Source: Topomyia yanbarensis
Lineage: Eukaryota > Arthropoda > Insecta > Diptera > Culicidae
Assembly (NCBI RefSeq): GCF_030247195.1
Contig: NC_080672.1
Coordinates: 392,911,037 to 392,975,036, forward strand
DNA length: 64,000 nt
Direction of reading: 5' to 3'
Shown here: one piece after another, positions 1 through 10,447 of the stretch
Layout of the letters: every line of letters begins with the position of its first letter
Position numbering within the stretch: position 1 is the first letter of the stretch
Translations under genes and position numbers: made by a program
The notes under the pieces: generated by a model
The model's database searches: none
Told to the model about the DNA's origin: nothing
The model's input: only the letters and a program-made list of their open reading frames with translations

Positions 1-969
1 TTTACGCGGATTTTGAAATTTACGCGGTTTTCATTAACGCGTTTTTTTTTTAAATTTACGCGGTTTTCATTTACACGGCCTGTATCCCCTGCGTGAAAAA
101 TCTGAGTGTAATTGCATCGGAAACAGTCACATTCCCAGCAGAACTTTTTGTTTTCTAATTTCAAACACTTTTGTTTCGTACTGCACACAACGGAAAATTT
201 TAAAACAGAACTTACCGTCTCAGCAGCAGTTGAAGCGGGTGTTCTTTTTCGATTCAAATTCAAGCCATGTCTTAAGCGTTACTGGACTTAAAATTGTTTT
301 CCCAGTTTAACCAGTCAGAATATCTGTCCTACCCTATGTATTTAAAACACAGTTCTAATTGCGTTTTAAGGTATACAACAAATACGGTTGGGTATACTAA
401 TTTAAATTTTAAAATAAATCTGTTTTAAATTATGAAACAAACCGCTGTACTGAAGATAAAATTATGTCAGTTCTATTACCACATAAAACACCTATATAAC
501 ATAAAACGCTGCAGAATTGGTTTAATAATACAATGTTTACACTACAGAGTTATAACACGTTTTAATAATTAGCAACAAGAAAAATGTCACCAAGATAGCA
601 TAAAAACCCGTTTTAACTAGTAGTGCGAACGTTGCATAACAATGTAATTTATCAAATAATTTCATTTTTCCACCACTAATCGATCAAGAAATACCTACAC
701 TTAAGATTGTTTACTTAAGTTCATTAGTACATTATTGAAAATTTAAATGGAAAATGAAATTTCATATTTTATGGAGAATCTGTATATTTCCGTTGGCGGG
801 CGTGGGTTTCCTCATCACAGCTCTCAATATGGAACTTTTCTTTTGAATATATTTTCTGGACAGACCAGCCTATTTTTACTAGATGGATCAGCCAAATAAT
901 GCCAATCACCTAGTGAGATACTTGATTAATTAATAGATTACCGTTAAAAGACCTTCAATAAATTATGTT
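1..969. other. AT-rich intergenic stretch with short acgcgg-motif repeats
   Basis: No coding frame is recognised. The first 115 bases carry four degenerate copies of a unit built on 'tttacgcgg' followed by a T-rich run, which looks like the edge of a repeat cut by the window boundary. The remainder is AT-rich and holds one small MITE (532-633), listed separately. Confidence 0.6.
532..633. mobile_element. Short TIR element (MITE), copy 1
   Basis: About 100 bp with imperfect terminal inverted repeats: the left end reads 'gtttacactacagagtta' and the right end carries the inverted form of 'cgcactactagttaaaac'. A second copy in the opposite orientation lies at 53399-53496, sharing the central 'gctatctt...tgacatttt...ttgctaattatta' pattern. 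No coding capacity, so it would depend on a transposase elsewhere. The superfamily is not determined. Confidence 0.7.
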
Positions 970-2040
970 TTAATGGGGAGGGTATATAGCAAATTGTAAC
1001 ATATGAAAACAGGCGAGTGAACAAGAACGTGTGTCGATATGTGTGATAGATAAAAAAGCTACATTTTTAATGTCACCGTGGTCGTGTCCTGTACACAACC
1101 CTTTAATTTTTTCATCAACAAATTTAACTGAATTTCCTTGCATACGCTTGCGCTTGAAGCAAGAACGCTTGATGTGGCCCTTCACGCCACAAAAATCGCA
1201 AATCATATCCGCATAACGTCCTGTCCTGCTTCTTCCACCACTTCTGCTGCGCCATTGCCGCTTATGTGCATTACTACTACGGCCTCTACTGTTACTTCGT
1301 TTACGACTGACACTACCTTCAAACTGATCCTTTCTTCCAAGACGACTTCTGACAGAACCAACCTGGCCGCCATTTTTATCGCTAATCATTCTAGCCCTTG
1401 AACCCGCCAGTTCCCAATTGACAATGACTCTCTCAACCATAGCCAAACTAGGATTTTCTTCATTCAGAAGTTTTTCTTCCAAGAATTTGTCAAAAACTGC
1501 CATAACGAGTTTATCCCGAATGGCAGTTTCTCTAAACTCACCAAAAGCACAGAATTCTGCTTGCAGCTTTACTGCAATAACAAAATCTTCCGCTTTTTCA
1601 TTAGGTCCTTGAACTTTGTTATAGAATTTATATCTTTGAATAAGGTCTGAATCGACCTTATCAAAGCGCTCTTTCAATTTTTTAGAAATGTCAGCGTACG
1701 TTACATTTTTAAGATCATCAGAAGAAGGGTATAGAAGCTTTAGTTCCTCGTAAACAGTAGGACCACTCAAGGTAACAAAAAGTGCCTTTTGTCTAACGAG
1801 ATATACTATGCCATTTACTTGAAACAAATACTTGAGCCTCTCAGAGAAATTGGTAAAAGAAGATCCAACTACACAGGGCCGGCGGAAAGCGTGGGTAGTA
1901 TGGGTAGTACTACCCATACCGAAAATAACCGAGTGGGTAACTACCCACTCGAAATTTTGAACCATTTCAAAAAATTTAGATGCACAACGCATGTATCTCG
2001 CACTACATACATTTGAAAACATCGATGTACCACAATTCAA
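970..2040 (-). CDS. Ty3/gypsy-type LTR retrotransposon gag fragment
   Basis: Open frame of 356 codons. The gag-like part begins at about 1860 (FSERLKYLFQVN) and continues through LTLSGP-like, KLKERFDKVDSDLIQRYKF and VIVNWELAGSRAR segments. These are typical of insect Ty3/gypsy gag proteins, in which this region forms the capsid. A basic Arg/Ser-rich stretch follows, then one CCHC zinc knuckle, CDFCGVKGHIKRSC (C-x2-C-x4-H-x4-C), that would bind RNA. Protease, reverse transcriptase and integrase are absent downstream, and no LTR was recognised. Upstream of the gag homology the frame runs through two palindromic hairpins (1898-1950), so the N-terminal 60 residues or so are probably unrelated sequence and the true start is unknown; the frame opens at a non-ATG codon. 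This is either a 5'- and 3'-truncated copy or a gag retained alone. The intact 300-codon frame is the odd point. Confidence 0.75.
   Translation of the reverse strand: MNCGTSMFSNVCSARYMRCASKFFEMVQNFEWVVTHSVIFGMGSTTHTTHAFRRPCVVGSSFTNFSERLKYLFQVNGIVYLVRQKALFVTLSGPTVYEELKLLYPSSDDLKNVTYADISKKLKERFDKVDSDLIQRYKFYNKVQGPNEKAEDFVIAVKLQAEFCAFGEFRETAIRDKLVMAVFDKFLEEKLLNEENPSLAMVERVIVNWELAGSRARMISDKNGGQVGSVRSRLGRKDQFEGSVSRKRSNSRGRSSNAHKRQWRSRSGGRSRTGRYADMICDFCGVKGHIKRSCFKRKRMQGNSVKFVDEKIKGLCTGHDHGDIKNVAFLSITHIDTRSCSLACFHMLQFAIYPPH
1898..1950. repeat. Two adjacent palindromes
   Basis: Positions 1898-1919 form a perfect 22-nt palindrome around GGTAGTACTACC. Positions 1931-1950 (GAGTGGGTAACTACCCACTC) form a hairpin with 8-bp arms and a 4-nt loop. 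They share the GGGTA/TACCC core and sit where gag homology stops, so they may mark an insertion end. Confidence 0.7.
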
Positions 2041-2990
2041 TTTGCATAAACGAACGTGATTTAATGTGAATGTAATGTAAGCGTGTGCATCGCGAAAAGT
2101 GAAAAATCGTTACTAATGGACCCCTCACCCTATGCTTTCTACCAACTCGGGCGAAAAGTTTTTCGCCGCCCCTGCAACTACATAGGGTTCAATAGAACCA
2201 ATCAACACTTTATTGTATGTACTTTCGCTCCCCTGAACCATGCCTTAGAAATGCACAAACAGCGATGTCGATATGAAATGTGAAAAAGGAGAAATGAAAT
2301 CGCTTACCAGATCAATCCGATTTTCACTACTCACCACCCACGTCTCGTAGTGAGAGACTGGTAGTGTTGCAGAAACTTTCCGCCACTTGCTTCAGAATTC
2401 CTGAACCGCTCGATTCGACGGTCCTGCCAAGCAGCAATCAAGCCAGCAGCACCGAACAAAAAATACAGACAACACTGCGCACTAATAAACTGCTCGAATT
2501 CCGATGGCACCAAATCGTGGATAATGCCACTAAAAGCTCGTCAAATCTTGCGCTGAAAGAAACAAAAAGAAATTATTAGTTCTTTTGTTTTAGTCGTTTT
2601 TTTCTGATGAATAGGCTCAATTTCTAAAAATTTTTTTAGACATTTTATAATCACAAAATGGCTTCCAATCTTTTGTCGGAAAACAAAGTTTGATTTGCAC
2701 GACACAAAAGATACAAAAGAAAGCTTGGAATACTAAAAAAACCTGTTTTAATCCACCTATCGGTGCAAGTGTGCCTTTCTCATTTCTCTAAACTATAGCA
2801 CGGAGGCTTTTTATGTTCAACATAGTTGTGGAAATGTCCATTACATTCTTAGTACACTTTGCATTTATACACAATAGCTTGCCAGCCACGAACTTGATGA
2901 GCTACGTGTCGACGGTGAAACACTTGAAACAAAAAATATCGTACTTCATTAGCCTAATCAGTATTAGATCAATGTTATCTGCTTGCTAAC
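2041..2990. other. Intergenic; no confident gene
   Basis: Mostly AT-rich. On the minus strand a polypyrimidine tract ending in CAG (about 2560-2545) precedes a 60-codon open frame at 2331-2513 with a hydrophobic segment (CLYFLFGAAGLIAAW). In the frame of that ORF the putative exon has a stop close to the acceptor, and no homology is recognised, so I do not call it a gene. A dispersed repeat occupies 2737-2930. Confidence 0.5.
2737..2930 (+). repeat. Dispersed 'aatccacct' repeat, plus-strand copy
   Basis: Starts with 'ttttaatccacct' and 'tgtgcctttctcattt', then follows the same order of short blocks (atgttcaa, tggaaatg, ccagccacga, cttgatgagctacgtg-like) as the reverse complement of 34310-34600. 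A third remnant of the left end (ggtggattaaaa) lies at 36641-36655, next to a SINE. Non-coding family of unknown class. Confidence 0.7.
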
Positions 2991-2994
2991 TCAT

Positions 2995-3240
2995 TTTGTC
3001 AAGCGGGGGTGGGTATGTGAGGTGGGCGAAAGTTCCATGAACGAACGACTCCCCAGCTTAAATTGGTTTGCTTTGTGATATAGTGATGGTTTAAAGATGA
3101 TGGGGTTGATGGGGAGGGGTATGAGGGCTGAGGGGTGATTTAAGGAGATTTTTAAGAGAGGGGAGTGAACGGTAGAGGGGGGGGGGGGTGTAACCCCTCT
3201 CCTTAAACCATCAACTACGCCCCTGTTAAAATCCAGAAAC
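2995..3240. repeat. G-rich purine tract
   Basis: Strongly G-rich plus strand containing 'aagcgggggtgggta', 'gatggggaggggt', and a run of about 12 G at 3178-3189. Low-complexity sequence with several runs of three or more G, so quadruplex formation is conceivable. No gene recognised. Confidence 0.7.
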
Positions 3241-3271
3241 CTTTTGAGAGTCAAAAAAAAAATTATTAGAG

Positions 3272-3830
3272 CCGGGATTAGGTTGACGTTTTTCAGAGTG
3301 ATTGCATAACTTTTCTATACGAGAAAGGCAAAAATGTGCCAAAATCCAAAAAAGTGAATCGTCGTCAAATTTTTTTTCGAGTTTGCATCAAAGCTCGACG
3401 TCATGCACCTTGAAGACATTTAGCATCAAAAATAAAAATTCTATTTTTAATTTTTCCTATAGATTAGATGAGAAATTCCTGTTTGGCCGCACTCTTAAAC
3501 CCGTAATTCCGGGACCAGAATTCCGATCGATCCAAAATTCAATAGCAGCCGATGGGAAGGTTGCACCTTTCATTTGAGACTAAGTTTGGGCAAATCGGTC
3601 CAGCCATCTCTGAGAAAAATGAGTGACATTATTTGACACATACGCACATACATACACACACATACACACACATACACACACACATACATACACACATACA
3701 GACTTTTTCCGATCTCGACGAACTGAGTCGAATGGGATGACACTCGGCCGTCCGGGCCGGGATTAGGTTGACGTTTTTCAGAGTGATTGCATAACCTTTC
3801 TATATGAGAAAGGCAAAAACGAAACTGTCG
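3272..3830 (-). repeat. Dispersed 'gccgagtgtcat' repeat with CA/TACA microsatellite
   Basis: A 485-bp unit (3272-3756) followed by the first 73 bp of a second unit: the block 'gggattaggttgacgttt' ... 'gagaaaggcaaaaa' recurs at 3272 and 3757. It contains an acacacatac-type microsatellite at about 3640-3700 and the conserved 'actcggcc' block. A related copy in the opposite orientation lies at 33790-34290, with partial relatives at 6318-6365, 32240-32540 and 39265-39330. Abundant non-coding repeat; no open frame of its own. Confidence 0.8.
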
Positions 3831-4170
3831 CAACAGTAGTTTAGTAAAATAGATACGCGGACACAAGTTTTTCCGAAAAGCAAACTTTTCTCGGGCGCAA
3901 ATCGCGACTTTTCTCCCCGGAAACACAGCTGCCTTTCCCAAACAAATTTCACTAGCGACTCTACTACGGCCGCGGAAAAACTCAATAAATTTCACTACAC
4001 TTTATACTCCAATAAACTACCAAAAAAAATTATCCTCGTCGCCACTTTACTAATCTAATTTATTAATTATAAAAAGGAGGATTTCTTTTTATGCTTTGTG
4101 TGAAAGAACACACGCGTTCCTGTTGGTAGTTCAACTAAAAGTGAGTTGACTGCTGAGCAGCCAACACTTT
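3831..4170. other. Unassigned spacer
   Basis: Sequence between the dispersed repeat and the R1-like relic. Minus-strand frames across it (3570-3995) include the translated microsatellite and resemble nothing known. No feature is supported. Confidence 0.5.
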
Positions 4171-4179
4171 TTATTTTGC

Positions 4180-5400
4180 CTTTCTCTTCATGCTCACGCA
4201 TACAATCGAACGAGATACACAGAAGGTGAATCTCTCTACTGGGTCATTTTACGAAGGTATAACAATTAGCAGTGACCATCAGGCGATTCATTACAGCATT
4301 TTACAGCGGGACTCTACGACGGACGAGGTCAGCCAAGAGGAAGTGAAAGACGAAAGACATCTAAGAGGAACTTTTCGTTGGGACACGGCGCATAGACATA
4401 GATGCAGACAAGCTGATGGAAACGTTCACAAGGGCATGTAATATAACAAGTTCTAGAAAACTGGAGCCAATAAACCGCGTAACGTCTAGCTTACTGGGAC
4501 TAAGACACTAAGCACTCTCCGGGCTACCAGGCTAAGAGCCCTTTCAATAAACCAGAACCGAAACAGGCACCGCCAGAAACGTTTTCAAACGGGAGATTAA
4601 GGTGAGCAAATCAAACTGATACAAGAACTGTGCCTAACGCTTATTGAGACGTGATGGCGAAGACCAAACGACCATCGAAACCGGCTGAAATCTGCCCAGA
4701 TAAGCTGATGTTTATTTTGGAGGCTCTTGTTCTGAAGCACGACGCCAGACGGCGAGGTAGTAGCAGAAAACGCTGAAGATATGCATGTCTACAATGTCCA
4801 GCTGCTGGCAGTGGCGAAGGGTCTAAAAGTGAAGAAAACTCCCACCCCAGATAAAATTTCCAGCGTGGGATTGAAAAATGCAATCCTGACGTTCTCTGAC
4901 ATGTTCAGGACAATGTTGACGAAATGCTTGCAAGAAAATTTCCTAAGTAGCTGAAAAATTCAGAAGCTGATGCAGCTGCCCAAACCAGTTAACCCACCAG
5001 GAGAAACTGCCACATACCGGCCCATACGTCTGCTGGATACTCCCAGGAAGCTCTTGGAAAGCGTTATCCTGAACAGAGTGACGAAAAGCACAGAGTGCGA
5101 ACGCGGTTTGTCAAATGGACGGTTTTGGATTCCGGTATGAAAGAACGACCGTGGAAGCTATTCGGACAGTCATAGGGAGAGCGGAGGAGATGTCCAAACA
5201 GAAGGGGTTATAGGTCAGCGCAGGGGTAACGATAAACGTCTAGAACGCGTTCAACAATACCAGCTGGGATACTATAACAGCATCGTTGGGCAAAATGCAA
5301 CTCTCCAAATACAGAAAGTACGGATAGCTAGACTTTTACCTAACGCGGTTCTTATCGGGCCACGGCTACATCAGGAAGTATCTGCATTCATTCGGTTCAG
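4180..5400 (+). pseudogene. R1-like non-LTR retrotransposon relic, 5' part (endonuclease end and RT fingers/palm)
   Basis: Translating all plus frames gives an endonuclease C-terminal motif (SSDHQAIHYSI, the SDH catalytic His region). Further on come RT blocks: a PDKI-type fingers motif ('KKTPTPDKISSVGLKNAI'), 'LPKPVNPPGE', 'TYRPIRLLDTPRKLLE', 'VILNRVTK', an FGFR-type block and 'VTINVKNAFNNTSWD' (palm motif A region). The order and wording are those of R1-clade elements of insects. Several frameshifts and in-frame stops (for example after about 4950 and 5210) break it. The RT active-site block is found not here but at about 7470, after a 2-kb interruption, so both pieces are probably one element later split. 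Confidence 0.75.
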
Positions 5401-5419
5401 GCGCGTTCACCCTATTGAC

Positions 5420-6320
5420 AAGAGAATGAGGGTGTGGAGAAAACGTCGGACCACGGGGTCTTTGATTGTCACAGATTCGTGGAAGTGTGAGGCGAGTTGC
5501 AGACGGCAAATGTCGTACAAGTCGAGTAGTGACGCAGATGCAAGTGGATCCTCAAAAGAAATGAAGAAACAATGAACGAACAAGTGAGCAGAGGGTGTTA
5601 GTTCGAATAAGTGCTTCACCGTGAAGTATGTCGTAAAAGTCGAGTATTAGCGTAGAAACTAGTGAAGCTGCAAAGCAAATGGCGAAGAGATCAACGAACT
5701 AGTGACCAGAGGTAATAGTTCAAATATGTACACTCTAATAATCGCCATGGAGTATGTTAGATCCACCGCCGAGGATTAGTTCTAGTAACTCGCATCGACG
5801 CACCGGTTGTGGCCTGTGGGTCGTAGAGGCGACGGTTTAACGGAAGCCATGCTCCACCTGGAATCGCTGAAGAGATCTTCACACTCTACCTGGTAAACTG
5901 TTAGTAGCCTAAATCCACTTCCGTAGAGTTGATTAAGTAGGTCGCGTCGAACAGCAAGCAACGGGGCGTCGGGGCGCAAGTGTCCCGGAAGCCACACTCC
6001 ACTCGGAATTGCAGTACCGACCTCGGCACCTTCCGGTTGGTCTGTAGAGTTGGTTAGGTCCACTCTCGGGAACTACAGCGAGTAAATCCCGACAAAGCGG
6101 GAGCTAAATGGCTCACGAAAACGGTCATAGGTATCGGTAGAAATTCCACCACCGGGATATACACAGTTGGAGTAAGGTAGATTCACCGATGGGGACTATT
6201 TCGTGACAAAGCTGGAAGTTAATTGACTAAAAGGCAAAGGGGAATCGATATCGGGAGAAATTCCACCGCCGGCGAACTCTCAGTCGGAGTAGTGTAGTTT
6301 CTTCGTCCGGACTATACGAA
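5420..6320. repeat. Three successive pairs of tandem repeats (about 115-125 bp units)
   Basis: Pair one: 5512-5629 and 5630-5755, both starting 'gtcgta(c/a)aagtcgagta' and ending with 'gaagtat'/'gagtat'. Pair two: within 5766-6062, sharing 'ggaagcca(t/c)(g/a)ctccac' and 'agagttg(g/a)tta'. Pair three: 6091-6204 and 6205-6318, sharing 'gacaaagc(g/t)gga', 'agaaattccaccaccgg' and 'cagt(t/c)ggagta'. Together they interrupt the R1-like relic. Tandem units of this size are common in 5' untranslated regions of non-LTR elements, which is a possible origin. Confidence 0.75.
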
Positions 6321-7459
6321 TAATCGACGAACTGAATCGAATGGTAGATGATACTCGGCCCTCCGGACCTCGGTTAAACAAATTTGGGGTTGAAGTCGAC
6401 GAGGGTCACAAGGCTCTATACTTGGCTCGATGCTTTGGAACATCATGTATATTATCGTTCTGACGCTAAAATGGGCCATAGGGTTTGAGATTTGTTACTT
6501 AACGATTCAACAAGGCTCTACGGCAGAACCGACTCATTTGCTGGTATCGCAGGGTCGGCTAGCTACCGGGTAATCAAGGGCTACGCGGATCAAGAACAAA
6601 AATCTAAGAACATTCACTTTTCTTGAACTTTTTATTCAGGTGTATTTGTAGTGTGTGGGTGTGGGGTGTAATTTACAATTTTTACTGTGGAGTGTACACT
6701 ATTATTTTCACCAAACGTACCGTACTGTTGCTGCTTCTGTTGATTTGCGTCGCGACGCTGACGATGCCGACGGGCGAGATCCCCTCACGGACGTCGGCGA
6801 AACTGGCCGGATGAAGGCCCCGGTACGATGGTGATCCAGATGGCAGTTGGACGGACCAGCGGGCGTTGCTGGCTTGGATGCAGGCAGGCGTCTTCCCTCC
6901 TTGGCGAGCATCGGATGACGAACGACGATCCTTTATGGATTAGGCGCGGAATCCTCCTGGATTCGCGAGCCGAACCGTGTGCTGAACGATTTGATGCGGC
7001 GCTAAGAGGCACTAAGAGGTCCTGGTGAAGAAAATTGCAACGCAAAGTTGCTAAATAACTCCATCGATTCCACAGGGTAAATCTTTAACTACCTGAACGA
7101 ATCGCAACAATTGAAACCAACTTCCCGCCCCAAAGGGGGGGGGGGCTATACACTTAACTTCACCAGTTAAAATAAAACTACAGCACACGGACGCCTGATA
7201 TTAAAAGAGACCAGAGCTGAGAACTGCTGGTCCTTTTATAAGAATTTCAGGTTGCATTTCCCTCCAATTCCTTATCCGCAATCCATTTTTAAAAGTTTCG
7301 CGCCATCCGCGATCAGTGCCATACGTTTTCTTAAAGATGGCAAACTCTCTTTTCAGCGGTACGAACCCTTTAGCTTCCCTACTTACTGTTGTGTATTGCA
7401 GCACATGAAACGTGAATGTTCAACAAATAACACATATTATTTACATCAAAAATCTAAAT
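6321..7459. other. Unassigned insertion within the R1-like relic
   Basis: Begins with a short end fragment of the 'actcggcc' dispersed repeat (to 6365). It continues with GC-richer sequence (6700-7030) that has overlapping short frames on both strands but no recognised protein. A run of about 12 G lies near 7135-7146. A minus-strand frame at 7201-7404 (67 codons) has no recognised relatives. It could be the terminal region of another retroelement; I cannot name it. Confidence 0.4.
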
Positions 7460-7990
7460 GATGGAACCAACGGTTACAGATTGTTGAATTCACAGACGAC
7501 TTCGTACTAACGATAACAGGAGAGCCACTGGAAGAGGCGAAAATCCTGACGATGGAGGTCACCAACACATTCTAAACCTGGAAGAATGGAGTCAAGTCAC
7601 AGCTAGCCCACCACAAAACGGAGGTTACCGCGACGAGCTTCAGAGTGCTCAGATCTCCATAGGAGGCATGATACTAGAAGCGAAATATGTACTTAAAGAG
7701 CAGGGAGTAATGATTGACAACCGGTTAAACTTCAATAACCACGTCGACCATGCTTGTGCAAAGGCGGCGAAAGTGATTTACGCGGTCGCTATAATACTGC
7801 CGGTTACTGGTGGTCCCCGAAAGCAATAAGAAGTGTCTTCTGGCTGCATTAGCGTCATCGATGCTGAGGCACGGTGTTCCAGTCTGGAGGCTGCCCTGGA
7901 GACCAAACGAAATCGAAATAAGCAGAACAGCTTGTTCCGGCTCATGGCAATGTGAGTCGCGAGTGCGTACAGAACCATATCGGGGGAGGC
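7460..7990 (+). pseudogene. R1-like retrotransposon relic, 3' part (RT active site and thumb)
   Basis: Frames here read IVEFTDDFVLTITGEPLEEA, equivalent to the FADD active-site block of R1-clade RTs with Ala changed to Thr. Next come an AHHKTEV block, GVMIDNRLNFNNHVDHAC, AAKVIYAVA and the RCLLAALASSMLRHGVPVW thumb motif. Frameshifts separate these blocks. It continues the relic ended at about 5400. The 3' end was not located; similarity fades near 7990. Confidence 0.75.
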
Positions 7991-9810
7991 AGTAAATGGA
8001 AAATGATTAAGTGGCGTGGCTGTTTGAATGAATGATGCAACTAACAATTGCGGTTCGAACATTGTAGGGCATGTTTCTCCTTCAAGTTCCAACAAATCTG
8101 TCGAAAATTTGCCGTGATTGAACACGGATGGAGCATTTGCTCGGAATTCTTTTTGAAATCAGTTGATGCCAGGTTTTCGAAGGCGACAGACGGAGAATTC
8201 TTTCCGGAAGGTTGTACATGCAGGTTGGTTAACTGAGTAGACAATTAATTGGGTAACTCAGTCCGCCTCTATCGTAGAAAAATTTGGAGAGGTTTTTTTT
8301 AACATTTGTTCCTTAACCAATAAATATAACTATTTTCGATGCTTGGAAATTTGAAAAAAAAAAGACGCCAAAAAAACCTGATTTCCAAAAGACTGTTAGA
8401 TGGTCAAATTAATTGACGCTGGGTGTTTGAAGGCAACGGACGGCATATACTCAGTAGACTTTATATCAAGACGAGTACATTAAATAGACAATATTCAGTT
8501 GCACACAGAAATATTTGGTTGCGCTGGATAACACAAAAGTCCAAATAAGCTCAGCATTGTGATATCCTATCTAATACAAGTAAATGATATTGCTGACGAC
8601 AAGTATTTTATAAAGAGCTACCGTGTCTACGTTCCCGCCTACAAAGTAGAGTTCGACGGCGTGATCATCGACTAATTTTAACTACCATTTAAAATCCGCT
8701 TTTGGCAAAATGTGCGGCTCCATAACTGTACTATTATTAAAGATATTTTTTACTGCTGTTGTGCATTCAAAATGCTGTCCACTAACCAGAAGTTATTGAT
8801 TAGATTTTTGAACGCAGATTAACAACAGTCAAGCATACAAAATGAAATGCTGATGCACTCTTGTGCAGTAGCTGAAGAGAGCTACACCATTCTTCACGAC
8901 AAAATCTTATGATCTCTTGGCTCCGGAAGCGTGCGACTCTAACATGCTCTTGTTACTGCACTTGAAAACTATAGGCAGATGAGATTTCTTGAAAAGACAA
9001 ACAATTTTCACTTGAGAGACTACCACACAGAATACCTCGAGGAAGCGCTGATGCAAAACCTAAGAAAACCGCCTCTGATCTCAACAATTTTTCAATTTTT
9101 GATCAAACGAGGAGTTTGCAACGCTTCCGGAAACACCAAAAATCTCAAGAGGCTCACCATTTCAACAATAAGTGTGACACACTGATTTTGACTTATTTTA
9201 TCACTTAATCCAATTATTTTATAAAGTATTTCAAGATTTCAGCCTTTGGCGGGGACCAACCCGGCCAACCGCACGCTATGGGCCAGGAGCTATAATGAAA
9301 TTAGGTTATTGAGTCGTATATTGTTTTTGGTCTTGTTCAATGCCGCTGACGTTAAAGATTCGATTGTTTGATTTAATTATTCGACTTATCGACTTAGTCC
9401 CATCAGTATACGGCAGTCAATGTGACAATCACATAGACGTTAAACCCAAAATGGAACACTTGCGTTCACAAGCAAACAACTGGTCACGGGTGATGTTCCG
9501 TAAGCAGAGAAGTCCTGGTGACTGTCATGGTCATAGGTACTTCGCGTTACATGCCCATATTGTGCAATCAATTTTCTCCTTACGGAGAGCTACTGCAATG
9601 TCCTAATTCAGTTTGTTGAATTGTATACTATGTGGATCACTGCGCCGTGGGACTGATGGAAGATCTATTTTTGTTTTTCCTCGGTTTCTTTTCATCCGTT
9701 TGCAAGAAATTCATGAAAAACTTGCATCAGATACGGTATGTGTGACTTCGTCGAGTAATCGCGGGATTCGTATAGTAATGTCATTATTCAGATCTATTTT
9801 ATTTTCCAAC
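7991..9810. other. Intergenic; short low-value repeats only
   Basis: No gene recognised. The words 'ttcgaaggcgacagacgg' (about 8176) and 'ttgaaggcaacggacgg' (about 8428) are a diverged direct repeat. A stretch at 9471-9531 is shared with 51655-51715. The open frames at 8979-9185, 9340-9606 and 9613-9855 look like chance. Confidence 0.5.
9471..9531 (+). repeat. Dispersed repeat shared with 51655-51715
   Basis: Both segments read 'agcaaacaactgg(t/a)cacg(g/a)gtga' followed by 'cg(t/c)aagca(g/t)agaag', with looser similarity for about 80 bp upstream. Non-coding as far as can be seen. Confidence 0.6.
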
Positions 9811-9812
9811 TA

Positions 9813-9822
9813 TTTATTTATT
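9813..9822 (-). promoter_or_regulatory. Candidate polyadenylation signals of the CAP gene
   Basis: On the minus strand two overlapping AATAAA hexamers lie about 120 nt after the CAP gene stop codon, a normal distance for an insect 3' end. No other AATAAA closer to the stop was noted. Confidence 0.5.
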
Positions 9823-9938
9823 CAATTGTTAGACACCTGTTATCTCATAGAATAATAACCAGGTGACACTTTTCTTTTTCTACTCTTATGCCAGCACTCC
9901 AAGCCACCTTTCAAAACTCGAACCAATTATTTCTTCAT

Positions 9939-10447
9939 TCAAGCCGTCACATTCTGAGCGTACTGCTTCTTGAAATTCCCAGCCGGATCATAGTTACACA
10001 CTACGTACACGTTACTTCCGTTGGTGGCCATCCCCACTCCAAGCTGTTTTGTTCCCTTCCACACAACCTGCGTAAAATGGCCGACCTTGGCAAAGTTCGA
10101 TCCCGGATCCGGTTGGCCAAAGATGTAATCTTTTTTCTCGCTGTACCAACTGCGAACCGGATCCGTTCCGGAAATTTGAGTTTTGCCGAACATGGCGTAC
10201 AGGTTTTCACCGTACGTCCGCTCCGTGCGATGCTGCAGCTTGTTTTGACCAGCGATGGTTTGAGCCCATTCTTGAGCGTACCGGCAGAGGGGTTGGCTGA
10301 GCTGCAGTGGAGGAGCCGAGTGTTGGGCGCGTAATCTGTTGTGCTCGTTTAGTACCTCCTGCTGGAATTGACTGAATCGAGAATAAGGATTAGTTTTGGT
10401 TGATCTTTCACCAAAAGGATATTTAAAATCCGTACTCACTGCGGCAT
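9939..10447 (-). CDS. CAP-domain protein, GAPR-1-like (two exons)
   Basis: Encodes a small CAP (CRISP/antigen 5/PR-1) domain protein resembling GAPR-1, which in animals is a non-secreted protein associated with Golgi membranes; its biochemical role is unsettled. I model exon 1 as 10447-10440 (ATG CCG CA) and exon 2 as 10371-9939. They join across a 68-nt intron with a GTGAGT donor and a CAG acceptor, giving a 146-residue protein that begins MPHQFQQEV. The four CAP cavity residues are visible as H50 (LQHR), E58 (YGENLY), E81 (WYSEK) and H101. Both signatures are present: GHFTQVVWKGT (99-110 region) and VVCNYDPAGNF (126-136). There is no signal peptide, consistent with GAPR-1 rather than secreted venom-allergen types. 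The unspliced frame that opens at the intron's GTG is an artefact. Further 5' untranslated exons cannot be excluded. No neighbouring host gene is in range. Confidence 0.85.
10372..10439 (-). other. Intron of the CAP gene
   Basis: 68-nt phase-2 intron: donor GTGAGT follows ATGCCGCA, and acceptor TTCTCGATTCAG precedes TCAATTCCAG. Joining the exons restores the reading frame (MPHQF...), and the residues lost (STDFKYPFGERS...) have no counterpart in CAP proteins. Confidence 0.75.

Noticed and set aside
2331..2560. Minus-strand exon-like frame after a polypyrimidine-CAG acceptor
   Set aside because: In the frame of the ORF there is a stop immediately after the acceptor, and no partner exon or family could be found.
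6708..7045. GC-rich overlapping frames on both strands
   Set aside because: Frames on both strands are equally open and neither resembles a known protein; likely untranslated part of a retroelement.
9888..10334. 148-codon plus-strand open frame
   Set aside because: It is the antisense shadow of the CAP gene; all domain evidence is on the minus strand.
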